Origin: Rhodococcus tibetensis | Lineage (GTDB): Bacteria; Actinomycetota; Actinomycetes; Mycobacteriales; Mycobacteriaceae | Assembly (NCBI RefSeq): GCF_024438035.1 | Contig: NZ_JANFQF010000022.1 | Span: forward strand, 1-64,000 | Direction: 5' to 3' | DNA: 64,000 bases | Translations under genes and position numbers: made by a program | The notes under the pieces: model-generated | The model's input: the letters and a program-made list of their open reading frames with translations, nothing else | The model's database searches: none | What the model was told of the DNA's origin: nothing | Shown here: positions 26,710 through 34,508 of the stretch, piece by piece | Position numbering within the stretch: position 1 is the first letter of the stretch | How the letters are laid out: each line of letters opens with the position of its first letter

Positions 26710-27555
26710 TTATGAACGTCGAATGACGATGTCGCCGTGGCTGGTGTGGGCGCGAACGTCGATCGTCTCGTTGGACGATCCGGGGCTGTCCGCGGTATCG
26801 AGGTGGTTGTCGACCTTGCCGAATGAGGTGCGCACGTCGAGCCGCGCCGCTGTCCCCGCCCGGATCCCCATCTCGATCTGTCCGAATGCGGTGTCGAACG
26901 AGGCTGTGCCGCGGACGATCTCACCGATTCGAATGTCACCGTTTGCCGTTGCGCAGGTAATGCCACGGTGCGCGCAGTCCACGGAGATGTCACCGTTGGC
27001 CGTGTTGACGCGGCTGTCACCGGTGACGTCACCGATCCAATTGTCGCCGTTGGAGTTCTTGATCACCGCAGTGCCGTCGATCGCGCGGACGCGTATCTTG
27101 CCCGACCCGGTGCGCACGTCGGCGTCGCCCAGAACTCGTCCGGCAACTACGTCGCCGGCGCCGGTGCCGGCGTCGAGTGAGCCGGTGTCGCCGAGTTGGA
27201 TGTCACCCGTCGACGTCTTGATCCGGCACTCCCCGAGCCGGCCTGCAGATCGGAAGGCTGCCACGGCCGCCTTCGCCTCCAGGCGGGAACCCGTCGGCAG
27301 TTCCACGGTGACGTCGACCGACCCGGTTCTGCCGAACAGACCGAGACCGCGCTGCCGTGGAGCCTTGACCAGTAAGTGACCGGCGGAGTAGTCGACGCGA
27401 GTCTGTTCGGCTGCCCGGACGTCCGGTTCGTGGGAGCTGTCGCTCGGGCGTACCTCCACGACGGTGTCTTTGCTGTCGCGTGCGGTGACGCGAATGTCGC
27501 CGACAACGAGTTCGATCGTCGCCTCGATCGGTTCCGGGGTGCTGAAGGTGGGCAT
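26710..27555 (-). CDS. DUF4097 beta-helix repeat protein
   Basis: 281 residues with no signal peptide. Repeated short beta units of the form xxTxxGDIxxG (TSTGDIQLGD, GSGKIRVRAI, NSNGDNWIGD, NTANGDISVD, ATANGDIRIGE, TSFGKVDNHL) are typical of DUF4097, predicted to form a beta-helix. The ATG follows GGAGGATCACC. It sits between the RHH regulator and the ABC genes, 29 bases before the ATPase; this gene set recurs in actinobacteria. Its role is unknown, perhaps a cytoplasmic scaffold or sensor for the transporter. Confidence 0.82.
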   Translation of the reverse strand: MPTFSTPEPIEATIELVVGDIRVTARDSKDTVVEVRPSDSSHEPDVRAAEQTRVDYSAGHLLVKAPRQRGLGLFGRTGSVDVTVELPTGSRLEAKAAVAAFRSAGRLGECRIKTSTGDIQLGDTGSLDAGTGAGDVVAGRVLGDADVRTGSGKIRVRAIDGTAVIKNSNGDNWIGDVTGDSRVNTANGDISVDCAHRGITCATANGDIRIGEIVRGTASFDTAFGQIEMGIRAGTAARLDVRTSFGKVDNHLDTADSPGSSNETIDVRAHTSHGDIVIRRS

Positions 27556-27608
27556 GGTGATCCTCCGATAGATGATGAAGTGGGTGCTGGATGCGAGCGG
27601 AGGATGCG

Positions 27609-28127
27609 TCAGCGCACCCAGCCGGTGTAGCTGTCTCCGCCCCGGGGTGCGCGACGCTCGGGGCGAGAAGGGCTGTTTCCGACGCCCAGCGCTGCTGTCG
27701 CCGAACGGACAAGCCAGGCGTTCACCGACAGTCCCGACTCGCGCGCCGCTTCCTCCACTCGGTCCTTCATGTCCTGCGTGAGACGGAGGTTGATCCGGGT
27801 CATTGCGCCGTCGTCACCTTCGGGCAGACGGCGGGTGGAGGTGTTGACGGTGGGCGCCTCCGCCTCGTCGAACGAAGCGTCGACCGGGGGTGGCGTGACG
27901 ACGAAACTCGGTTCCTTCCCGCGCAGACGGAGATCGACCGAGCCCGGCGCGAGGTCCCGGGTGATTTCACTGGCCGCTGTCGACAGAACATCCAACATCG
28001 CGAGCCGCACTGCCGATTCGAGTGGTGCCACCAATCGCTCGGCTACGGCGAGGGCATCCTCCCCACCCGCTTCGGCGGCAACGGCAAGTTGGGAGCGGAG
28101 AGCGGCGACGTAGGGCGCGAGATCCAT
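27609..28127 (-). CDS. HicB-like/ribbon-helix-helix regulator
   Basis: 172 residues. The C-terminal part (MTRINLRLTQDMKDRVEEAA, then RESGLSVNAWLVRSATAAL) is a ribbon-helix-helix DNA-binding module as in HicB/Arc proteins; the N-terminal 100 residues are acidic and unrecognised. It is the first gene of an operon with DUF4097 and an ABC exporter and probably represses it by binding the dyad overlapping its own start. ATG 28127 was chosen; an ATG 30 bases upstream would start in the dyad. There is no HicA toxin beside it, so toxin-antitoxin activity is unlikely. Confidence 0.75.
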   Translation of the reverse strand: MDLAPYVAALRSQLAVAAEAGGEDALAVAERLVAPLESAVRLAMLDVLSTAASEITRDLAPGSVDLRLRGKEPSFVVTPPPVDASFDEAEAPTVNTSTRRLPEGDDGAMTRINLRLTQDMKDRVEEAARESGLSVNAWLVRSATAALGVGNSPSRPERRAPRGGDSYTGWVR

Positions 28128-28157
28128 GGCATCAGCATGGCACCAATGTGATGCCAT
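28126..28157. promoter_or_regulatory. Inverted repeat overlapping the RHH-regulator start
   Basis: ATGGCATCA (28126-28134) and TGATGCCAT (28149-28157) are perfect reverse complements around 14 bases, with a second nested dyad TGGCA/TGCCA (28139-28143, 28152-28156). The left arm covers the start codon region of the regulator gene. This is a typical position for autorepression by a ribbon-helix-helix protein, which binds paired short half-sites. Confidence 0.55.
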
Positions 28158-28204
28158 TACAAGGCGTCGGTGGCACCATGTGGTCGCGAGCGCTGCCTTT
28201 GGCC

Positions 28205-29596
28205 CTACCTCGGGGTGACGCGGAAGCGAAGCCCGAAGTTGTTCAGGGTCGGCGGCAGACGCCGCTCCGGCGTCAGTGCGGGGGTGGAGGTGAGCTCGAA
28301 GTCGGCGGCCTCCAGCAACAACGCCAGCATCGTGCTCGTCACGAACAACACGAGGTTTCGGCCCGGGCATTCGGCGGGACCTGCGCTGAAAGGCACCAAC
28401 TCGGGACGAGACTGCGCCATTCCGTCGAGCCAGACCGCCGGCGCGAACTCGTCGGCGAACGAGAATGTTTCACCGTCGCGGTGAAATGCGGGCGCGAGAA
28501 TCAGGAAAGCGGTTCCCGCCGGAATCGTGAACTCGACGTCCGCGGCGCCCCACGTGGTGTCGCTGGTGGAGTCACGCAGAATGGTCGGCGTCGTCGGCCA
28601 CAGCCGCACCGACTCGAGCACACACGCGCGAAGATACGGGTATTGCTGGGGAACTGCCGTGTCACAGGCGGCAATCTCCTCCTGGGCGAGTCGACGTTGC
28701 TCGGGGTGACTGGACAGCAGAGCCAGAGCGCGACTGCTGGCGATGCCTGCCGCATCGAAAGCGAAGAGCCAGTGCGGTATCTGACCGACCGGGTCGATGG
28801 CCCCGCCGGCGGGTAGGGCGGCGAGGGCACTGACCACGCATCCCGGCTCCGCTTTGTCGACGTAGGAGTACAGGCTCTCGATGAACCGGTCATGGAGTTT
28901 GCGTCGCTGCGGGAGAAAGTAGGACCAGTTGCCGTTCGACCGGAGCTTGCGGAGCTGATCGGTGACCGTGTTGTCATCGCGGGCCGACTTGCCGAGGACG
29001 ATCTGACGCACCATGCGCCACCACGTGCGGGTGAACTCGTCGTTGTCGAGGGTTCCCTTCGCCTGCACGGATGCCATCAGTGCCGCCATCTCGTGCCGGA
29101 TCACCTCCACCATCGGGCCGGCGAGGTGATGCATCGCGTGCGAAGTGTCGAGGGCCTCCTCGTTGACGCGCCGACGTTCCCGCCGGATGTGTCCCTCCGA
29201 AATCAGCACACCGTGCGGCTGGAACGGCGACAGCGCCCCCTTCTTCTCCCTGTTGGCAGGATTGAACGGGTCGGGTGTGCCGCCCAGGACGCGACCTGCA
29301 TCGGTCCCGGTCAACACCACTGCGAGCCGCCGGCCCGGTATCCGCAGCTGCAGCGGTCCGGGCCCATAGCGCTCCCGCAACTCGCGAACGAACGGCACGG
29401 TGGGCGCGTCGGCACCGAGTCGCTCCAGCGCGGCCATCATGCGGGGACGCCGCGCGATGACACCGGCTGCGATCGGGCTGAATCCCAGTACTGCCGCTAT
29501 ACGAAGTGCCTCGAGTCCCGACACCGTCGGGCCACCGCCCAGGGCTGCGGTCTCGAGTGCACGATGCTCCGCGTCTCGCGTGGTGTTGGTCGCCAT
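28205..29596 (-). CDS. Cytochrome P450 with atypical I-helix
   Basis: 463 residues from this ATG; ATG 29623 and GTG 29644 are in-frame alternatives. The heme loop is FSAGPAECPGR with the thiolate Cys at about 410, and the K-helix ExxR is ESVRLWP (about 328-331). The I-helix oxygen-activation motif, usually AG-x-(D/E)-T-(T/S), reads AGIASS: the acid is Ala and the Thr is Ser. Proton delivery may differ from a standard monooxygenase. No redox partner gene is nearby. The ATG has only a weak purine tract upstream, so the start is uncertain. Confidence 0.82.
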   Translation of the reverse strand: MATNTTRDAEHRALETAALGGGPTVSGLEALRIAAVLGFSPIAAGVIARRPRMMAALERLGADAPTVPFVRELRERYGPGPLQLRIPGRRLAVVLTGTDAGRVLGGTPDPFNPANREKKGALSPFQPHGVLISEGHIRRERRRVNEEALDTSHAMHHLAGPMVEVIRHEMAALMASVQAKGTLDNDEFTRTWWRMVRQIVLGKSARDDNTVTDQLRKLRSNGNWSYFLPQRRKLHDRFIESLYSYVDKAEPGCVVSALAALPAGGAIDPVGQIPHWLFAFDAAGIASSRALALLSSHPEQRRLAQEEIAACDTAVPQQYPYLRACVLESVRLWPTTPTILRDSTSDTTWGAADVEFTIPAGTAFLILAPAFHRDGETFSFADEFAPAVWLDGMAQSRPELVPFSAGPAECPGRNLVLFVTSTMLALLLEAADFELTSTPALTPERRLPPTLNNFGLRFRVTPR

Positions 29597-29736
29597 GGAG
29601 GTGGTGGTACCCCCGGCCGCCATCGGTAAACCGATGGCTCTCACTTCGGCATCGGTGGGTCGGTCACCGAGAGCATGTCAGCCCAATGCAGCTGTCCTGC
29701 AGACTTGTCCGCTGCGGTACGCGCCACTGGGCGGAT

Positions 29737-30180
29737 TTACACCCCGGGGCACAGGTACTGGCGCGCCCGGTTCCAGAAGGGAAAGAGCTGCGGGCTGCCT
29801 GCCTCCGGGTGGTCGCGCCGAGCGAGTTCGACGAACTCGAGGATGGTCTTACCCGACGTCTCCGAAAGCCTGCAGGCCTGCAGGCTCAACTTGGCCGACG
29901 CCGCGAACCCGATGTCCCGCGCGTAGGGACCGAGGTCGCTGGTATCGACGAAGTTGTCGAGCCGCTCACCCCACCGGTTGTACGAATTCTGCAGGTCGAA
30001 GTCGCAGCCCGGCGGAAAGAGTTCACGACACGTCATCGGTCTCCCGTCGATCATGAACGCCTTGTCCTCGACCGGACGCGCGGGGGTGTCCTGCGGCGAC
30101 CGGGACGTGACATAGAACAGGGCAACTGCCACCGCACACAGGGCCAGCACCACTAGCAATGTCGACGCCAAACGCCTCAT
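29737..30180 (-). CDS. Exported hypothetical protein with four cysteines
   Basis: 147 residues. An N-terminal RRLASTLLVVLALCAVAVALF segment is a signal anchor or uncleaved signal peptide. The exported part has four Cys (MTCRELFPPGCD, LQACRLSE, QYLCPGV) that could form two disulfides. No catalytic motif and no recognised family. The start is the ATG before the hydrophobic stretch; ribosome site weak. It is divergent from the pseudo-receiver gene across 203 bases that hold no other gene I can support. Confidence 0.62.
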   Translation of the reverse strand: MRRLASTLLVVLALCAVAVALFYVTSRSPQDTPARPVEDKAFMIDGRPMTCRELFPPGCDFDLQNSYNRWGERLDNFVDTSDLGPYARDIGFAASAKLSLQACRLSETSGKTILEFVELARRDHPEAGSPQLFPFWNRARQYLCPGV

Positions 30181-30383
30181 GTCCGTACCGTCCGTTCGAT
30201 CGTCGTGCTTCGAGACCGTGTATCCATCCTGACGGATGTGAAGCGGGGCCGGTAGCGGTGTTCGGAAGCCGGTGCAAGGGTTCGATCGGACGGCCCGTGG
30301 CGTGGCACCCGGCCACCCCGCTGACGCCGGATCATCCTGAAAGCAACGCAATCCGGCCACGCCGGGCCGGTAGCATCGGGTCC

Positions 30384-30806
30384 GTGACCGACGCGACCGC
30401 CCGTCCCAGCCGCCCCGACTCGCTGCGCGTCCTTGTCTACAGCGATGACCCGAACACCCGCCGGCAGGTCATGTCGGCTCTGGGTAAGCGTCCGCATCCC
30501 GATCTGCCGGAACTCGAATACGTGGAGGTGGCGACCGGCCCGGTGGTGATCCAGCACCTGGATGCGGGCGGGATCGACTTGGCCGTCCTGGACGGGGAGG
30601 CATCCCCGGCCGGGGGGATGGGAATTGCCAAGCAGCTGAAGGACGAAATCGACCCGTGCCCGCCTGTGCTGGTGCTGACCGGGCGAGTTGACGACGCGTG
30701 GCTTGCCAACTGGTCACGGGCCGAGGCCGCGGTTCCTCATCCGATCGACCCCATCCGGCTCGGCGAGGCGGTTGTCGCGCTGCTCCGCACTCGTATTTCG
30801 TCTTAG
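30384..30806 (+). CDS. Atypical response-regulator receiver protein upstream of nuo
   Basis: 140 residues from GTG 30384; a receiver fold without an output domain. D21/D22 (VYSDDPNT), D70 (LAVLDGEA) and T99 (VLTG) match the acidic pocket and switch residue, but the invariant Lys position reads His119 (VPHPIDP), so phosphorylation signalling is probably altered. In mycobacteria an orphan response regulator (Rv3143) also sits just upstream of nuoA, and it is conserved here in position. It may act on complex I or its expression. Confidence 0.78.
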   Translation: MTDATARPSRPDSLRVLVYSDDPNTRRQVMSALGKRPHPDLPELEYVEVATGPVVIQHLDAGGIDLAVLDGEASPAGGMGIAKQLKDEIDPCPPVLVLTGRVDDAWLANWSRAEAAVPHPIDPIRLGEAVVALLRTRISS

Positions 30807-30830
30807 GGCCGGCTCTCCGAAGCCCATCGA

Positions 30831-30850
30831 CGCGGGCAGGTCTGCCCGCG
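30831..30850 (+). terminator. GC-rich hairpin between the pseudo-receiver gene and nuoA
   Basis: CGCGGGCA and TGCCCGCG pair perfectly around GGTC, 25 bases after the pseudo-receiver stop codon, followed by CGATATTGCCTCTT, which is only moderately T-rich. It could be a terminator or attenuator separating this gene from nuo. Confidence 0.45.
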
Positions 30851-30974
30851 CGATATTGCCTCTTGACCTGCATCTTTACTGACCGATCCGCCATCCGCAA
30901 ACTGTCACGTGGCCGACGCGGTGGGAGGGAATTACACCCACGTAAATCTCTGGGGAACTGCGGGCGCTGAAACC

Positions 30975-31009
30975 GAGACAAGACCGCCGAAACCGGTAGT
31001 CTGTGTCTC
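30975..31009. promoter_or_regulatory. Inverted repeat upstream of nuoA
   Basis: GAGACA-AGAC (30975-30984) and GTCT-G-TGTCTC (30999-31009) form an interrupted inverted repeat ending about 83 bases before the nuoA start, in the 286-base region that must carry the nuo promoter. TTGACC at 30864 is a possible -35. Regulator unknown. Confidence 0.35.
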
Positions 31010-31092
31010 AACTCACATATCTACGCGCTGAGGGATTCTCGGTTCGAGGAGATGGGGTATCGCGGACAGGCTCGCAGGGAGGTGCTCAGCGC

Positions 31093-31452
31093 ATGAACGT
31101 TTACGTGCCGATTCTCGTGCTCGGAGCGATTGCTGTCGCCTTTGCGGTCGTATCGGTGATCTTGGCGTCGGTCGTCGGTCCGAAGCGCTACAACCGGGCC
31201 AAGCTCGACGCTTACGAATGCGGAATCGATCCCACCCCCCAGCCGGTGGGCGGAGGCCGCTTTCCTGTGAAGTACTACCTGACCGCCATGTTGTTCATCA
31301 TTTTCGATATCGAGATCGTGTTCCTCTACCCGTGGGCGATCCATTTCGATGCCCTCGGTTTCTTCGGTCTCGTTGCTATGGCTCTCTTCATTTTCAGCGC
31401 TGCGGTGGCCTACGTATACGAGTGGCGGCGTGGCGGTCTCAGTTGGGATTAG
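31093..31452 (+). CDS. nuoA: NADH-quinone oxidoreductase subunit A
   Basis: 119 residues, three transmembrane helices, with the conserved loop LDAYECGIDPTPQPVGGGRFPVKYY between helices 1 and 2 and FIIFDIEIVFLYPWA in helix 2. NuoA is a small membrane subunit at the junction of the quinone site and the proton channels of complex I. ATG 31093 has GGGAGGTG upstream. It is the first gene of nuoA-N; nuoB follows after 88 bases, the widest gap in the operon. Confidence 0.96.
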   Translation: MNVYVPILVLGAIAVAFAVVSVILASVVGPKRYNRAKLDAYECGIDPTPQPVGGGRFPVKYYLTAMLFIIFDIEIVFLYPWAIHFDALGFFGLVAMALFIFSAAVAYVYEWRRGGLSWD

Positions 31453-31540
31453 GTGCTTTTCGGTTGCTCGCAGTGCTCACGTATCTGCCGGGCCCCCGGA
31501 AGCGGATGAATAGCGAAACCGGAAGTAGGAAGAGTCGGAT

Positions 31541-32095
31541 ATGGGTATCGAGGAGAAGGTGCCGAGCGGCTTTCTGCTGAGCACGGTGGAAGGTCTGGCC
31601 GGCTATGTGCGGAAGGGTTCGTTGTGGCCCGCGACTTTCGGCCTCGCGTGCTGCGCTATCGAGATGATGGCCACCAGTGCCGGGAGGTTCGATATCGCCC
31701 GATTCGGTATGGAAGCGTTCCGGGCGTCTCCGCGCCAGGCCGACCTGATGATCGTCGCCGGCCGGGTCAGCCAGAAGATGGCACCGGTGCTTCGCCAGAT
31801 CTACGACCAGATGGCCGAGCCGAAGTGGGTGCTGGCGATGGGTGTCTGCGCCTCGTCGGGGGGCATGTTCAACAACTACGCCATCGTCCAAGGTGTCGAC
31901 CACGTGGTTCCGGTGGACATTTATCTGCCGGGCTGCCCTCCACGGCCGGAGATGTTGCTGCACGCGATCTTGAAGTTGCACGAGAAGATCCAGGAGATGC
32001 CGCTGGGCGTGAACCGCGAAGAGGCGGTACGTGCGGCGGAGGAGGCCGCCCTGGCCGTCACTCCGACGATCGAGATGAAGGGCTTGCTCCGATGA
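31541..32095 (+). CDS. nuoB: NADH-quinone oxidoreductase subunit B
   Basis: 184 residues. The four ligands of cluster N2 are C37 and C38 (LACCAIEMM), C103 ([10 protein letters not shown]) and C132 (LPGCPPRPE), so the terminal electron transfer to menaquinone is intact. The stop codon overlaps an ATG (ATGA, 32092) that was evidently the original nuoC start, now followed by an inserted repeat array. Confidence 0.97.
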   Translation: MGIEEKVPSGFLLSTVEGLAGYVRKGSLWPATFGLACCAIEMMATSAGRFDIARFGMEAFRASPRQADLMIVAGRVSQKMAPVLRQIYDQMAEPKWVLAMGVCASSGGMFNNYAIVQGVDHVVPVDIYLPGCPPRPEMLLHAILKLHEKIQEMPLGVNREEAVRAAEEAALAVTPTIEMKGLLR

Positions 32096-32181
32096 CCGCC
32101 CCGAGCAAACCGAGCCATGTGGTTGTGTGCTCGGCCCGTGGGGCCTGGACTGAGGAGCGAGGGAGCGTAGCGAGTGAGTGA
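32092..32181 (+). other. Stranded original nuoC start: 29-codon ORF ending inside the repeat
   Basis: The ATG overlaps the nuoB stop in the ATGA arrangement used elsewhere in this operon. The ORF encodes MTAPSKPSH and then repeat-derived sequence, stopping at 32179-32181. The first eight codons are what remains of the nuoC N-terminus. Removing 390 bp (32111-32500) joins them in frame to [13 protein letters not shown] of NuoC. It may now act as a leader ORF that ribosomes finish before nuoC. Confidence 0.75.
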
Positions 32182-32509
32182 CGAGGGAAGGGTCCGCGAG
32201 GAAGGCCGAGCATTCGTGAGCGAAGCGAGCCATGTCTCAGCGAGCCATGTGGTTGTGTGCTCGGCCCGTGGGGCCTGGACTGAGGAGCGAGGGAGCGTAG
32301 CGAGTGAGTGACGAGGGAAGGGTCCGCGAGAAAGGCCAAGCACCTGCGAGCGAAGCGAGCCATGTCTCAGCGAGCCATGTGGTTGTGTGCTCGGCCCGTG
32401 GGGCCTGGACTGAGGAGCGAGGGAGCGTAGCGAGTGAGTGACGAGGGAAGGGTCCGCGAGGAAGGCCAAGCACCTGCGAGCGAAGCGAGCCATGTCTCAG
32501 CGAGCCATG
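32111..32509 (+). repeat. Three tandem 130-bp repeats inserted in the 5' end of nuoC
   Basis: Units at 32111-32240, 32241-32370 and 32371-32500, then the first nine bases of a fourth. Units 2 and 3 differ at one base; unit 1 differs from unit 3 at five. Each holds the hairpin GGCCC-GTG-GGGCC, purine-rich GAGCGAGGGAGCG tracts and two copies of GCGAGCCATG. I recognise this repeat style (AGCGAAGCGAGC, ACGAGGGAAGGGTCCGCGAG) as a dispersed element of rhodococcal genomes. Three units equal 390 bp, an in-frame length, but every frame carries stops. The long minus-strand frames through it are artefacts of the repeat. Confidence 0.95.
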
Positions 32510-33168
32510 ATTCAGTGATCGGTGTGCGCCGGGGGATGTTCGGTGTGCGCGGTAGTGGGGATACGTCGGGGTATGGGCGGTTGGTGAGCCCGGTGGCGTT
32601 GCCGGGCGGTTCGCCTCGCCCTTTGGGCGGGTATTTCGATGAGGTGGCGGATGGCCTCGAGGCTGCGTTGGCGGAGCGGGGTGTGGGTGTGGGGGAGGCG
32701 ATCGAGCGGATTGTCGTTTTCCGTGAGGAGTTGACATTCCATGTTCGCCGCGAGTTCTTGCCGGTGGTGGCCCGCTCGTTGCGGGATGAGCCGGGGCTGC
32801 GTTTCGAGTTGTGTTTGGGCGTCAGTGGTGTGCATTACCCGCAGGAGGTCGGCCGGGAATTGCATGCGGTGTATCCGTTGATGTCGATTACGCATAACCG
32901 TCGGGTCCGTGTGGAGGTGGCGGTGCCGGATGCGGATCCGCATGTCCCCTCGCTGTATGGCGTGTATCCGACGAATGATTGGCACGAGCGGGAGGTGTAT
33001 GACTTTTTCGGCATCGTGTTCGATGGTCATCCGTCGTTGACTCGGATCGAGATGCCTGATGACTGGTCGGGGCATCCGCAGCGTAAGGATTATCCGCTCG
33101 GCGGTATTCCTGTGGAGTTCAAGGGTGCGGAGATAGCGCCGCCCGATGAGCGGAGGGGGTACAACTGA
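32434..33168 (+). CDS. nuoC: NADH-quinone oxidoreductase subunit C with repeat-derived N-terminus
   Basis: 244 residues from GTG 32434, which lies in repeat unit 3 behind GAGGGAG; GTG 32515 just after the array is the alternative and gives 217 residues. The body is a standard actinobacterial Nuo[57 protein letters not shown] and the end [15 protein letters not shown]. NuoC is a peripheral-arm subunit that contacts NuoD and the quinone site. The core is intact, so complex I should still assemble, but initiation no longer uses the nuoB-overlapping ATG. Overlaps nuoD by one base. Confidence 0.93.
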   Translation: MSDEGRVREEGQAPASEASHVSASHDSVIGVRRGMFGVRGSGDTSGYGRLVSPVALPGGSPRPLGGYFDEVADGLEAALAERGVGVGEAIERIVVFREELTFHVRREFLPVVARSLRDEPGLRFELCLGVSGVHYPQEVGRELHAVYPLMSITHNRRVRVEVAVPDADPHVPSLYGVYPTNDWHEREVYDFFGIVFDGHPSLTRIEMPDDWSGHPQRKDYPLGGIPVEFKGAEIAPPDERRGYN

Positions 33169-34508
33169 TGGGCGAGGGTGCGGCGCGTGCGGAGCGGCCG
33201 GAGGTCATGGTCACTGTCGCCGGGCAGGATTGGGACGAGATCATCGCCGCGGCGAGGGTGCCTGCGGAGGGTACGGCGCAGGGGACGGGCGAGGAGCGGA
33301 TTGTCGTCAACATGGGCCCCCAGCACCCTTCTACGCATGGTGTTTTGAGGCTCATCCTGGAGATCGAGGGTGAGACGGTCACCGAGGCGCGTTGTGGAAT
33401 CGGCTACTTGCACACGGGGATAGAGAAGAACCTGGAGTACCGTAACTGGACTCAGGGTGTGACGTTCGTGACGCGGATGGATTATTTGTCACCGTTCTTC
33501 AACGAGGTGGCGTACTGCCTGGGTGTGGAGAAGTTGCTGGGGGTCACCGAGGAGGTTCCGGAGCGGGCCACGGTTGTCCGGGTGATGCTGATGGAGCTCA
33601 ACCGCATTTCGTCGCATTTGGTGGCGTTGGCCACGGGTGGCATGGAGTTGGGTGCCGTCACGGCGATGTTGTTCGGTTTCCGTGAGCGTGAGCTGATTCT
33701 GGACGTCTTCGAGGCCATCACGGGGCTTCGGATGAATCATGCTTTCATCCGGCCGGGTGGGCTCGCCCAGGACCTTCCGGCCGGTGCTGTGGAAAAGGTT
33801 CGTGAGCTGCTGACGGTGATGCCGTCGCGGATACGGGATATGGAGAACCTGCTCAACGAGAACCGGATCTGGAAGGCCCGTACCGAGGGCATCGGGTACT
33901 TGGATCTTACGGGTTGTATGGCGTTGGGGATCACCGGCCCGATGCTTCGTGCCACCGGGTTGCCGCACGATCTGCGGAAGTCGGAACCCTACTGCGGTTA
34001 CGAGAGTTATGAGTTCGACGTCTGCACCCACACGGGTTGTGACGCGTACGGCCGGTATCTGATCCGAGTCGACGAAATGAAGGAGTCGCTGAAGATCGTC
34101 GAGCAGTGCCTCGACCGTTTGCGTCCCGGCCCCGTCATGATCGAGGACAGGAAGATTGCCTGGCCCGCGGATTTGACCTTGGACAGTGACGGATTGGGAA
34201 ACTCGACCAAGCATGTACGCAAGATCATGGACACCTCGATGGAGTCGTTGATCCACCACTTCAAGTTGGTGACCGAGGGTTTCCGGGTACCGCCAGGCCA
34301 GGTGTATGTGGCGGTGGAATCTCCGCGTGGAGAATTGGGTGTGCACATGGTCAGCGACGGCGGCACCCGCCCGTATCGGGTGCACTACCGCGACCCCTCG
34401 TTCACCAACTTGCAGGCTGTCGCCGCCATGTGTGAGGGCGGCATGGTGTCGGATGTCATCGCCGCGGTCGCCAGCATCGACCCTGTCATGGGCGGAGTGG
34501 ACCGATGA
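33168..34508 (+). CDS. nuoD: NADH-quinone oxidoreductase subunit D
   Basis: 446 residues. [23 protein letters not shown] carries the His of the quinone pocket, followed by [32 protein letters not shown] and a C-terminal VGGVDR-type end (DPVMGGVDR). NuoD is the 49-kDa-type subunit that forms the quinone-binding cavity with NuoB. The ATG overlaps the nuoC stop (TGATG). Confidence 0.96.
   Translation: MGEGAARAERPEVMVTVAGQDWDEIIAAARVPAEGTAQGTGEERIVVNMGPQHPSTHGVLRLILEIEGETVTEARCGIGYLHTGIEKNLEYRNWTQGVTFVTRMDYLSPFFNEVAYCLGVEKLLGVTEEVPERATVVRVMLMELNRISSHLVALATGGMELGAVTAMLFGFRERELILDVFEAITGLRMNHAFIRPGGLAQDLPAGAVEKVRELLTVMPSRIRDMENLLNENRIWKARTEGIGYLDLTGCMALGITGPMLRATGLPHDLRKSEPYCGYESYEFDVCTHTGCDAYGRYLIRVDEMKESLKIVEQCLDRLRPGPVMIEDRKIAWPADLTLDSDGLGNSTKHVRKIMDTSMESLIHHFKLVTEGFRVPPGQVYVAVESPRGELGVHMVSDGGTRPYRVHYRDPSFTNLQAVAAMCEGGMVSDVIAAVASIDPVMGGVDR

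Noticed and set aside
27609-28127. HicAB toxin-antitoxin pair
   Set aside because: The HicB-like RHH protein has no adjacent HicA-like small toxin; the following gene is DUF4097.
31921-32737. Long minus-strand frames across the nuoC repeats encoding MARFARR-type proteins
   Set aside because: They exist only because the 130-bp unit is open on the minus strand; the three frames repeat the same peptide, lack family matches and oppose nuo.
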